Positions 5,767 to 13,053 of a stretch of DNA of 19,743 nt are shown piece by piece; positions within the stretch are counted from its first letter, which is position 1; every line of letters begins with the position of its first letter. The notes under the pieces were generated by a model, which made no database searches, had not been told where the DNA came from, and saw only the letters and a program-made list of their open reading frames with translations. Location: the NCBI GenBank assembly GCA_964640325.1, contig CAZXID010000031.1:1-19743 (forward strand). Direction: 5' to 3'. This DNA comes from DAOQAU01 sp964640325 (lineage in GTDB: Bacteria; Cyanobacteriota; Vampirovibrionia; Gastranaerophilales; Gastranaerophilaceae). The position numbers were made by a program, and so were the translations under genes.

Positions 5767-6034
5767 GCCGTGCTCCACGGGGAGGTTGCGGATCTCTCGA
5801 CTCGAACGCTTTATGCGAGGTGCAGAGCCTACCGTGAGGCTTGTGTGAATAATGTTGACAAATATATTGTCGTTGACGTTTTAAAATATAATGGCGTAAG
5901 CTGTCGAACCGTGTCAGGATGGAAACATAGCAGCACTAAGGCATTACTTACGGGTATTGTATTTTTAAAATCGAGGCAATATGCTTTGAAGGCCTTGTTT
6001 GCCCTTGTCGATAGGTAGTGGCACGGCTTTTTAT
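5767..6034 (+). ncRNA. ffs: Signal recognition particle RNA, large (Alu-containing) bacterial type
   Basis: SRP RNA pairs with Ffh to target membrane and secreted proteins. The ends close by GCCGTGC (5767-5773) with GCACGGC (6021-6027), followed by TTTTTATTT as terminator. The domain IV hairpin is clear at 5911-5936: GTGTCAGGATGGAAACATAGCAGCAC, that is CAGG, a GGAA tetraloop and AGCAGC, the Ffh binding site (given here as positions: CAGG 5915-5918, GGAA 5921-5924, AGCAGC 5929-5934). The 5' part (CACGGGGAGGTTGCGG onward, and TTGACGTTTT near 5872) resembles the Alu half of Bacillus SRP RNA. Length is about 260 nt. The 82-codon frame that crosses it (5770-6018) is spurious. Confidence 0.93.
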
Positions 6035-6040
6035 TTAAAA

Positions 6041-6076
6041 AGAATGGGAGCGCAGCTTTAGCTGCGCTCCCATTCT
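6041..6076 (-). terminator. Intrinsic terminator of the Clp-N/M41 chimera gene
   Basis: AGAATGGGAGCGCAGC (6041-6056) pairs perfectly with 6061-6076 around TTTA. On the minus strand it is followed by TTTTTAAAT, so it serves the gene ending at 6093 and also separates it from the SRP RNA. Confidence 0.8.
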
Positions 6077-6092
6077 CCTAATATCCAAAAGC

Positions 6093-9000
6093 TTAATCAG
6101 CTCTTTTAACTTTTATACCTTTTTTTGTGGCTTCCATAATTTTCAAAATAGCTTCATCGGCTGTTTTTATTTCTTCTCTTTTTTCGGGACTTTGTTTTTC
6201 AAGCCATTCTTTAAGTTCTTTTCTGAAATTATCTCCTTGAATTAAGCAATTGCCTGTTCCGACAAGTTTTGCATATTTTTCAGTAAATTCTTTATTAAAA
6301 TCGGCATAAACTCTTGTTATCATATCAGACACGGCAAGTGCATTATTTAAAAATATTGACACATCCGAATCCATATTTTTTCTTAGTTCTCCTTCAGGCT
6401 TCATGTTTAAACCGGCTAAAGATATTTTTCCCGTTTTTGGACCTTGCCCCATAATTTGTACCGCTTGAGTTGCTAACTCGGTAGCTCCTTCAATATCTGC
6501 TGTAATTCCCCAAGAACCGTCCATTTGATAAAATTCTTTTTCACAAGAATGCCCGCCATAAGAGAATACCAAGTCAGAAAATATTTTTTCAAACGAATGC
6601 TCTTTATTGCCACCGTCTTTAGAATATACAACTCCTAAATACCAACTTCTCGGATCAAGTGAGATAAAATTAACCTCATCAGGTAATCGCCAAGGAATAT
6701 TCTGTTTTTCTGCCAATTCCCTCATGATTTGTAAATTAAGTGCATGTCCGCATTCATGAGATGTAACTATATCTTTTTCATGTTCTTCCATAGGGGCAAA
6801 TGAGGTTCTACCTGTTGTCAATCTTAAATAAGCCTCTGTAAAATCTGTTTTTTCTAATTTTTCATGACCTCTTTCTTTTGCTACAATTTTGGCAGTATTA
6901 ATTGATTTCAGTATATCTGAAAAAGAAGCATATTTTAATGTTTGTGCAAAATCATTTATAATTTTTTGCTGCTCTTGTTCAGGACCTTTTATTTGAACAT
7001 TTTGTTCTTTTATAAATTTATTTAAAATTTCTTTTCTTGCGGTCAAATTATATGCAGGACTGTCCACACACAAAATATCTGAAAAAGTCCCAAATTCTTC
7101 TCTAAAATAATCAATGTATTCACTATATTTAATAGACCCTACTACTAAAATATTCAACCCTTTTTTGTTGGCATCATCTATTTTCTTATTCAATATCGAC
7201 ATAAAGCTTTGGTATCCATATTGTCCTGTAATAGTATTATCAAAGTTATCTATAACTAAAACTGCCGATTTATTTTCATTTGCTTCTGCATAACTTACTA
7301 CATCAGAAAAAACGCTTTCTATGTTTTTTTCAAAGCCGTTTTCTCCTTTTCTTAAAAGAGAAATTTCATCTGTATTAAAATCCATAGCATCTATTTCAAA
7401 ATAAGGGACTTTAGCTTCTCCTGCAATTGCTTTTGCTGTAGTTCTTCTGCCTGCATTTACACTCCCGTCTTGCGAATAAATAAGAACCCCTTTTGTGCCG
7501 AGTGTTTTATCTTTTATTTGTTGGGCATAAGCTTTTACTTCTTTTTTTGTTGCCTCTTTACCTATTAAGTCGTCTGCTTTAATATTTGAGCTATAAATAA
7601 ATTTAACTAGTTTATTATCAACATTAAAATTAAGAACTTCTTTTGCATCTAATGCATATTCGGAAACATCATTATCGGTAATTTCATTTTTATTAACAAA
7701 ATAAGCAGAGATTTGTTTCATTAAATCCAAAGTCTTATCAGGGAAATTGCCTTCTTTTTGTGAAGAAAGTTCTACGATTTTGCTTATTGCATCCGAAGTA
7801 TATTTAGGTTCTTTTATGTCTTTTGTTAAGTTCGGATTATTTAAAAATTCTTCTCTTGCCTGGTCAACATTCATATTTAAAAATGCTGCTTCGCTAAAAG
7901 TTTTGAATAATGCTCTATATAAACCTTCTTTCATTGCTACTAAATGTGCTTCCCTATTTGTGATAAAAATAAATTTAACATTTGGAAGTTCTTCCTTCAA
8001 TAATTCGTTAAAATCTTCAGGAAAAATATAATAGCCTTTTTGTTTTTCTTCATCTGAAGCAGAATTATGCATCAATATTTCCAAATTAGTTACAAAAACA
8101 AAATTCTTATCAGGATTTGTTTTTGCTTCTTTTTTTATTTTTTCAACAAAATGGTCATATTTTATATTATTATTAAAAGCTATTACTTCTGTATTATCTG
8201 CAGACATATTACCAAAATTGTTTTTTTGATTTTTTAATATATCTTTAATACTTTCAATTAAATACCTTGGTCTTGAACCGGCTTCATAAGTAATAAACAT
8301 ATTTGTGCCCATAGACAAGTTTTTCAATATTTTTTTTGCGGGTTCATCATAACATGATAAATGAATTACTTTACTGTTAGGATCTTCTAAAAGAGTAATT
8401 TTATCATTAAGATCATAAACAAGCCTTGAAAAAGGACTCTCAGTATTTTCTGCGTCTAAAGAAAAAAGAGAAGATAAAAGTAGAGATTGATTAAATTTAA
8501 GTTCAGACGTATCTAATAAAGTCGCCATTGAAGAATAAATTGTTTCAAAAGATTCAACAACATCTGCTGACAAATTCAGACCGGTCATTTTTTCATCTGT
8601 TGTTTTTTTATAAATCTTTTCATCGTCTAACAATTTATCAATCTCTTTAATTTCTTGCTCAAATATAGGCTTAACCGATTTTCTTAATTTTTCATCTTTA
8701 AAAATATTTTCAATAATTTCAGTTTCAAAAAAATTAGGTAAGGAATAAAGACTTCCGGATGTGTATTTTTTCTTTCCGCTGTCTAAATCATTCATGTATT
8801 GGTTTAATGATCTTAACGAAGCCAAAAGTATATGGTGTTGATTAATTTCAGAATGTTTTTTTTGTTTGGCAATTTTTGCCGCTTCATTTAACAAATCTTT
8901 TGTGTTTTGTGTGCAAATTTTATCAAAAAACTTAGTGGTTTCAGAATCCGATATTTTATATAAATTACCCTTATTTTCCCCAAAGCTCACATAATATTTT

Positions 9001-9134
9001 TGCATTAATGCAGAATTAACCTTATTTGTTTCAATAGGATTTGCGCAAACACTATCATCTTTTTTGCTTGGTTTGTTATTCAATAAATAATTTTTAGAAT
9101 TAAAATCTAATCTTTGTCCAATCTTCGTAATCAA
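6093..9134 (-). CDS. Chimeric Clp-N / degenerate AAA / degenerate FtsH-type AAA / M41 zinc protease-like protein
   Basis: The 1013-aa product joins parts of two protease systems. Residues 1-60 are a tail with VSFGENKG (49-56). Residues 77-108 (TKDLLNEAAKIAKQKKH, then HHILLASL) resemble a Clp N-domain repeat, with a second copy near 189-226. Residues 255-490 look like a ClpB/ClpC first AAA module without usable Walker motifs (YEAGSRPR and FVFVTNLE). Residues 515-780 align with FtsH AAA (AKAIAGEAKVPYF, 567-579), but the P-loop is GSVNAGRRT (557-565, Arg for Lys), Walker B is VLVIDN (Asn630 for Glu) and the Arg-finger GRFDR is GTFSD. Residues 781-985 match peptidase M41 with intact HECGH (793-797) and third-ligand Asp880 (ITADIEGATELA). 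There are no membrane helices, unlike FtsH. The start is TTG, with AAAAGGAG seven bases upstream. The function is unknown; it may be a soluble ATP-independent protease or a scaffold. Confidence 0.8.
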   Translation of the reverse strand: MITKIGQRLDFNSKNYLLNNKPSKKDDSVCANPIETNKVNSALMQKYYVSFGENKGNLYKISDSETTKFFDKICTQNTKDLLNEAAKIAKQKKHSEINQHHILLASLRSLNQYMNDLDSGKKKYTSGSLYSLPNFFETEIIENIFKDEKLRKSVKPIFEQEIKEIDKLLDDEKIYKKTTDEKMTGLNLSADVVESFETIYSSMATLLDTSELKFNQSLLLSSLFSLDAENTESPFSRLVYDLNDKITLLEDPNSKVIHLSCYDEPAKKILKNLSMGTNMFITYEAGSRPRYLIESIKDILKNQKNNFGNMSADNTEVIAFNNNIKYDHFVEKIKKEAKTNPDKNFVFVTNLEILMHNSASDEEKQKGYYIFPEDFNELLKEELPNVKFIFITNREAHLVAMKEGLYRALFKTFSEAAFLNMNVDQAREEFLNNPNLTKDIKEPKYTSDAISKIVELSSQKEGNFPDKTLDLMKQISAYFVNKNEITDNDVSEYALDAKEVLNFNVDNKLVKFIYSSNIKADDLIGKEATKKEVKAYAQQIKDKTLGTKGVLIYSQDGSVNAGRRTTAKAIAGEAKVPYFEIDAMDFNTDEISLLRKGENGFEKNIESVFSDVVSYAEANENKSAVLVIDNFDNTITGQYGYQSFMSILNKKIDDANKKGLNILVVGSIKYSEYIDYFREEFGTFSDILCVDSPAYNLTARKEILNKFIKEQNVQIKGPEQEQQKIINDFAQTLKYASFSDILKSINTAKIVAKERGHEKLEKTDFTEAYLRLTTGRTSFAPMEEHEKDIVTSHECGHALNLQIMRELAEKQNIPWRLPDEVNFISLDPRSWYLGVVYSKDGGNKEHSFEKIFSDLVFSYGGHSCEKEFYQMDGSWGITADIEGATELATQAVQIMGQGPKTGKISLAGLNMKPEGELRKNMDSDVSIFLNNALAVSDMITRVYADFNKEFTEKYAKLVGTGNCLIQGDNFRKELKEWLEKQSPEKREEIKTADEAILKIMEATKKGIKVKRAD

Positions 9135-9207
9135 AATACTTCTCCTTTTAACACATGCTAATCTTGTTGTATGCTTTAAGTTGAAGTATTTTTTAATTTG
9201 TTATTAT

Positions 9208-9223
9208 GTAACAAAATTGTTAC
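9208..9223 (-). terminator. Small hairpin after the glycosyltransferase gene
   Basis: GTAACA-AAAT-TGTTAC is a 6-bp stem that overlaps the stop codon at 9220-9222. There is no clear T-run, so it may be a weak or leaky terminator before the downstream gene. Confidence 0.3.
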
Positions 9224-10851
9224 TTGATTTCGTATATTAAATACCTTAAATTACCTTCCAGTATTTTTTTGAAATTATAGTTTTTTGCCACATAATTACA
9301 AAAAGAAACCGCATAATCAGAACAAATGTATTTAAAGTAATAATCTTTATTGTCCCAATTGCTGAAAACTATATATTCGGGTTTTATTTTCTCAAAATGC
9401 TTTATAAGTTTTTCATCTCCGAAGACTTCCCAGTAAAGGGGTATTAAAGAATTATAATAATTATCAGATTTTCTGTTGGTTAAAAAATTTATCACTAAAC
9501 CTTCTGGCAAAATTACTATTTTATCTGTTTTTTTAGTGTTTTTGTTTATAAAATCAATCAAATCATTGGAAGATTTTGTCAAATAATTTTCACTGCAAAT
9601 TTCCCCTCTTTGGGTTTGAATACAATAACTTTTGCCTTTTAGTGCCGTTAAATTTTGAAATCCCAAAATAAAAGATAAAAGGACAACATATACAAAAGCA
9701 GCTTTTTGGTAAAATTTGCTTTCAATTAAGGCAAAAATTGTAATGAGCAAAAATCCTGCAAAAAATACTCCATAATTCAAAGTTGCTAAGCCCCAAAAGG
9801 ATTTAAGACTGATTAAAATTGCGCTTAGTGCCAAAATTAAAACGGTTTTTTTGTTTTTATCTTTTCTGCAATGTAAAATAAATAAGCCTAAAAGTAAAAC
9901 AGGCAAAAACGCTAAAGATGCAGGGCTCATAAAAATTATACCTGATGCAGCTGCAAAAATAATCAATAAAACAGACAGCCATTTTTTGCTCATCATAAAT
10001 CCGAAAGCCATTAAAGTTATCGGAATGGCAGTTTTAATAAAATTAAGAGCCAAAAAGCCTAATGTTTTTTTGTCAAAAATTACTCCTTGGGTTGTGTAAA
10101 AATATTTTAAAGTTTGGCTTTGTGCCATTTTTTTAATCATTTCGGAAGTTGAGACCAAATCATTTACCCCCAAACCTTGTAAAAATAAAACTGAAAAACA
10201 AAACAAAGGTATTGAAAAAATAGACAATAATAAAAGCAAAATCTTTTTAAAAGAAATTTTTTCGATTTTTAATATCATGTACAAAAACACTAAAAGATAA
10301 GGTAAAAATTCGTATTTGTTTATAATGCAAAGTCCTGCAAAAATTCCGCTCAAATAGAGATTCAGTGTTTTTTGAGGCGCTTTAATATAATTAATCAAAA
10401 ACAAAAAAGATATTAAAAAAGCAACCATTCCGTACAACATTGCATAAGAATAAGGAAAAATAAAATTAAAAAGATTAGTGTTTAAAACTCCTGTGCAAAT
10501 TGTGAAAAAAGCTATCGAAAAACTTATAAATTCGGGCAAGAAATTTCTTGCGATTTTATAAATTAAATTTATAAATAAAAAAGAACAAAGAATCCCCGCG
10601 CAGTATAAAACGTTTAAATTTACTCCAAAAAGTTTAAATAAAGCGGCGTTAAACATATAAGAAAACGGACCGTAAATATTGAAAAGGTCTTTATAAGGCA
10701 CCTTGCCTTCTAATATTTGTGTCGGGTAATAAACTTCTCTTCCGCAATCTATAATCAGGTGCCCGTGATGAGCGTAAGTCAAAAAAAATCCGACTCCAAG
10801 CAAAATCCACAGCAAAACCAAATATTTTGAATCTAAACTTAACTTTTTCAT
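9220..10851 (-). CDS. GT-C membrane glycosyltransferase (ArnT/PMT-like)
   Basis: The 543-aa product has about ten or more hydrophobic helices in residues 10-400, then a soluble C-terminal domain (about 405-543). The first loop carries DCGREVYYPTQIL (35-47), PYKDLF (52-57) and YGP (60-62), the pattern of the catalytic loop in lipid-linked sugar transferases of the GT39/GT83 class. Such enzymes move a sugar from a polyprenyl-phosphate donor to protein, lipid A or cell-wall glycan on the outer face of the membrane. Donor and acceptor cannot be told from sequence. No ribosome binding site precedes the ATG; TGTTAAATT ten bases upstream may be a -10, giving a very short leader. It is divergent from the 10944 gene and followed by the chimera gene. 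Confidence 0.75.
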   Translation of the reverse strand: MKKLSLDSKYLVLLWILLGVGFFLTYAHHGHLIIDCGREVYYPTQILEGKVPYKDLFNIYGPFSYMFNAALFKLFGVNLNVLYCAGILCSFLFINLIYKIARNFLPEFISFSIAFFTICTGVLNTNLFNFIFPYSYAMLYGMVAFLISFLFLINYIKAPQKTLNLYLSGIFAGLCIINKYEFLPYLLVFLYMILKIEKISFKKILLLLLSIFSIPLFCFSVLFLQGLGVNDLVSTSEMIKKMAQSQTLKYFYTTQGVIFDKKTLGFLALNFIKTAIPITLMAFGFMMSKKWLSVLLIIFAAASGIIFMSPASLAFLPVLLLGLFILHCRKDKNKKTVLILALSAILISLKSFWGLATLNYGVFFAGFLLITIFALIESKFYQKAAFVYVVLLSFILGFQNLTALKGKSYCIQTQRGEICSENYLTKSSNDLIDFINKNTKKTDKIVILPEGLVINFLTNRKSDNYYNSLIPLYWEVFGDEKLIKHFEKIKPEYIVFSNWDNKDYYFKYICSDYAVSFCNYVAKNYNFKKILEGNLRYLIYEIK

Positions 10852-10886
10852 ATATTAATAGAATTTAACAAAACAACACTTAAAAA

Positions 10887-10918
10887 GCAATTTTTTCACA
10901 AAAAAAAACTTTATATAA
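10887..10918 (+). promoter_or_regulatory. Shared upstream motif GCAATTTTTT-N11-ACTTTATATAA (copy 2)
   Basis: GCAATTTTTT at 10887-10896 and ACTTTATATAA at 10908-10918 keep the 11-base spacing of the copy at 2490-2521. It ends 25 bases before the ATG at 10944. Confidence 0.55.
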
Positions 10919-10943
10919 GTGTGTATTAAAATAGGGTTGGATT

Positions 10944-11276
10944 ATGATTGAATTAAGTGCACCAACAGCATTGGATAATCTTGTCTCAGGGGGCGTAATA
11001 GATTTTGATGCAAATGCTTATGTAAGAGGTGAAAGACCCAGATACGGAATCCCGCCTCAAATTACAGCACCAAATTTGAATGCTAAAATTCAAGAACAGC
11101 CGCAAAAAGATGAATTTAAAAAGTCTAATATAAAAATAGCAGGTTGGAAAAAAGTTTTGGCCGCTACCCTTTTTGCAGGTCTCGCAATTTTTGGATTAAC
11201 TAAAATTAAGTCTTTGAGCAAGCTTGTTGCAAAGCCCTTTGAGTGGATAAAAAATATTAAAATTAAAAAGCCTTAA
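10944..11276 (+). CDS. Unrecognised 110-aa single-pass membrane protein
   Basis: I do not recognise this protein. Residues 1-68 are polar and Pro-rich (RGERPRYGIPPQI at 29-41). One hydrophobic segment follows (about 70-87, VLAATLFAGLAIFGL), then a short Lys-rich end (NIKIKKP). There is no N-terminal signal, so it would sit with the basic tail on the cytoplasmic side if it inserts. Its start MIELS and its upstream motif resemble those of the peptidase gene at 2552 (MIDLS), which suggests shared control. There is no strong ribosome binding site; GGGTTGG precedes the ATG. It is a single gene between divergent and convergent neighbours. Confidence 0.6.
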   Translation: MIELSAPTALDNLVSGGVIDFDANAYVRGERPRYGIPPQITAPNLNAKIQEQPQKDEFKKSNIKIAGWKKVLAATLFAGLAIFGLTKIKSLSKLVAKPFEWIKNIKIKKP

Positions 11277-11281
11277 AGACG

Positions 11282-11392
11282 GCTAGTGTCGAATGGCTAA
11301 ATGGCACTAGCAGTCCCGATTTAGCCATTCTCACTTTTGTAAGGCCAACCACTGCAAAAGTGAGAAAAAACAAATTTTCTGCACTTGTGCAG
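11282..11392. repeat. Cluster of overlapping hairpins after the 110-aa gene
   Basis: Three kinds of stem are seen. GAATGGCTAAAT (11291-11302) pairs with ATTTAGCCATTC (11319-11330), while GCTAGTG (11282-11288) with CACTAGC (11305-11311) would exclude it. TCTCACTTTTG (11329-11339) pairs with CAAAAGTGAGA (11355-11365). CTGCAC-TT-GTGCAG is at 11379-11392. There is no open frame, so this is either a structured RNA tail or a repeat element. Confidence 0.45.
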
Positions 11393-11424
11393 TAGACTCA
11401 ATTTTTGTGTGAAAGGCAAAAAAC

Positions 11425-11457
11425 AGGGCGGATTTTCTTAAAAAGAAAATCCGCCCT
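11425..11457 (-). terminator. Bidirectional intrinsic terminator
   Basis: Arms of 15 bp (AGGGCGGATTTTCTT at 11425-11439 with 11443-11457) surround AAA. T-runs follow on both strands (GTTTTTT on minus, GGTTTTT on plus), so it ends the thioesterase operon and probably the 10944 transcript as well. Confidence 0.8.
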
Positions 11458-11467
11458 TGGTTTTTAA

Positions 11468-12232
11468 TTATTCCCAAACGGTTTTAACCAAGCAAAGTTC
11501 TTCGTTTGTTGTTGCATTTTTTACAACATGAATTGAAATTTTTTGGCCATTTTCTTGAATAATCTGAACCAAAGAAAGTATTTTGTGGCCGAAAGCAATT
11601 TCTTTTTTGTAGGCTGCATCAAGAATTTTAGGCCTATGTTGTGACTTGAATTCATAAGGCAGAGCTTCAAACGCCCATACAATGTAATTTGCGTTATTTA
11701 CGTGATGATTTACGTCAATATCGTCAAATCTTATTTCAAAAGTTTTTTCAAACTCAATTTTTTCAGGGGCTTTAATTTTTTCATATTGAAGGTCATCGTC
11801 CCTTTTTTCAAATTCAAGCATTACCGGCGCTGTTTTCAAGATATGGAGCATACTTTTTGTTTTTAAATCCACCAAAGCCCAAGTACTTGCGACTCGCCCC
11901 AGCTTTTTACCTTCAGTGTTAAACAACCAAAAATCACGATGAGCAAGAATTTTTGCCCCGCCTCTGGGTTCTGTTTGGATTAAAATATTTTCAAGATTGT
12001 TGGGATATTCATCAAATTCCATATGATATTTGAGCAAAAACCAGGCATAATTGTTCGGAAATACAAAAGAGGGACCAAATCCAAGCATTTGCGCATTTTG
12101 AGTCGCCATATCCTGAAGAAAATTCATCAGCGCAGACGGCTTTAAATTTCTGTTAAAGTCCATTTCATAATATTTTACGGGGTAAGTTTTTTGATAAAGC
12201 AATTTTCCTTCTTTATTTTCTAAAGTTTTCAT
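11468..12232 (-). CDS. Acyl-ACP thioesterase (FatA-like)
   Basis: This enzyme releases fatty acids from acyl carrier protein. The 254-aa product is a double hotdog of the acyl-ACP thioesterase family. The N-terminal hotdog contains VKYYEMDFNRNLKPSALMNFLQD (19-41; key residues Tyr21, Asp25, Leu40). The C-terminal hotdog contains FDDIDVNHHVNNANYI (169-184) with the catalytic Asp-x-Asn-x-His set at Asp173, Asn175 and His177. The start used is ATG 12232, behind GGAG; a TTG frame start at 12244 is less likely. The start overlaps the stop of the preceding gene by one base (TAATG), so it is coupled and last in its operon. Confidence 0.88.
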   Translation of the reverse strand: MKTLENKEGKLLYQKTYPVKYYEMDFNRNLKPSALMNFLQDMATQNAQMLGFGPSFVFPNNYAWFLLKYHMEFDEYPNNLENILIQTEPRGGAKILAHRDFWLFNTEGKKLGRVASTWALVDLKTKSMLHILKTAPVMLEFEKRDDDLQYEKIKAPEKIEFEKTFEIRFDDIDVNHHVNNANYIVWAFEALPYEFKSQHRPKILDAAYKKEIAFGHKILSLVQIIQENGQKISIHVVKNATTNEELCLVKTVWE

Positions 12233-13053
12233 TAAATACTCCAATAATAATCCTTTATTAATTTACAATCTTGTTCTATGTTGGGGCTTTCGCAAACAAG
12301 CGCGCCTTTAACCTTGAATTTTTTCATCGCTTTGAGCAAATCCTTGTAATTCATATCTGAATTTTCAAGCTCAAGATGGTTTTTTTCGCCCTTATCAGAA
12401 TAAGCAATTCCTGCGAGGTGCCCGTGGAAATTATCCAGAGCATATTGTCCGATTTCGTTTCCTATCCTGTCTAAAATCATGCAAAAATCGTTGTAAGTGT
12501 TAAATTTACCCCCTGAACGTGCGTGAAGATGAGAAAAATCAATGCAGGGTAAAACTTTTTCGAACTCTTTTGAAAGCCTTATGACTTCATCCAAATCACC
12601 CCATTGAGTTTTTTTACCAGTTGTTTCAGGGCGAATCCAAACCTTGTTTTCACCGCCAATCTCATCAATAATTTTTTGAGTTTGTTTTTTAACCCGTTCA
12701 AAAACAATTTCTTTATCGTTTCCCATATAAAACGCAGCATGATAGGTAATGCTGTAAGCCCCGACTTTATTTGCCATAAGTGTTGTGTCGATTATTCTTA
12801 TTCTGCTGGCATCAATTTTTTCTTGTTCTTTGGAATTGAGATTAATATAGTAAGGGCCATGGGCGGTTATTATAAAATCCTCGGATTCTTTTTTTACAGT
12901 CTTTTGGCTTTCTTCGCTCATTCTTACCCCATGTACAAATTCAAGTTCAATGCCGTCAAGGTTCATTTCTTTTAAAACCTTAAATGCATTTTCATAATTT
13001 TTGGGCTCTGCCCTCAGAGGTATTCCTGCGGTAAGAAAATTCAGTTTATCCAA
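12232..13053 (-). CDS. Endonuclease IV-like TIM-barrel metalloenzyme (AP endonuclease family 2)
   Basis: Family members cut DNA at abasic sites using three zinc ions; others are sugar isomerases of similar fold. The 273-aa product keeps most endonuclease IV metal ligands in order: His65 (AHGPYYINL), His105 (TYHAAF), Glu143 (RPETTG), Asp172 and His175 (IDFSHLHA), His212 (HGHLAGI), His226 (KNHLELE) and Glu255 (CESP). The Asp of the Asp-x-His ligand pair appears as Lys224, so one zinc may be bound differently. The start is TTG at 13053, with AAGGAG seven bases upstream, overlapping the formyltransferase 3' end by 8 bases. DNA repair is likely, but an isomerase role is not excluded. Confidence 0.75.
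   Translation of the reverse strand: MDKLNFLTAGIPLRAEPKNYENAFKVLKEMNLDGIELEFVHGVRMSEESQKTVKKESEDFIITAHGPYYINLNSKEQEKIDASRIRIIDTTLMANKVGAYSITYHAAFYMGNDKEIVFERVKKQTQKIIDEIGGENKVWIRPETTGKKTQWGDLDEVIRLSKEFEKVLPCIDFSHLHARSGGKFNTYNDFCMILDRIGNEIGQYALDNFHGHLAGIAYSDKGEKNHLELENSDMNYKDLLKAMKKFKVKGALVCESPNIEQDCKLIKDYYWSI

Noticed and set aside
5770..6018. An 82-codon plus-strand open frame
   Set aside because: It lies entirely within the SRP RNA, whose domain IV and closing helix are clear; there is no ribosome binding site.
7747..8031. Plus-strand frame opposite the chimera gene
   Set aside because: It has no ribosome binding site and lies within a continuous 1013-codon gene.
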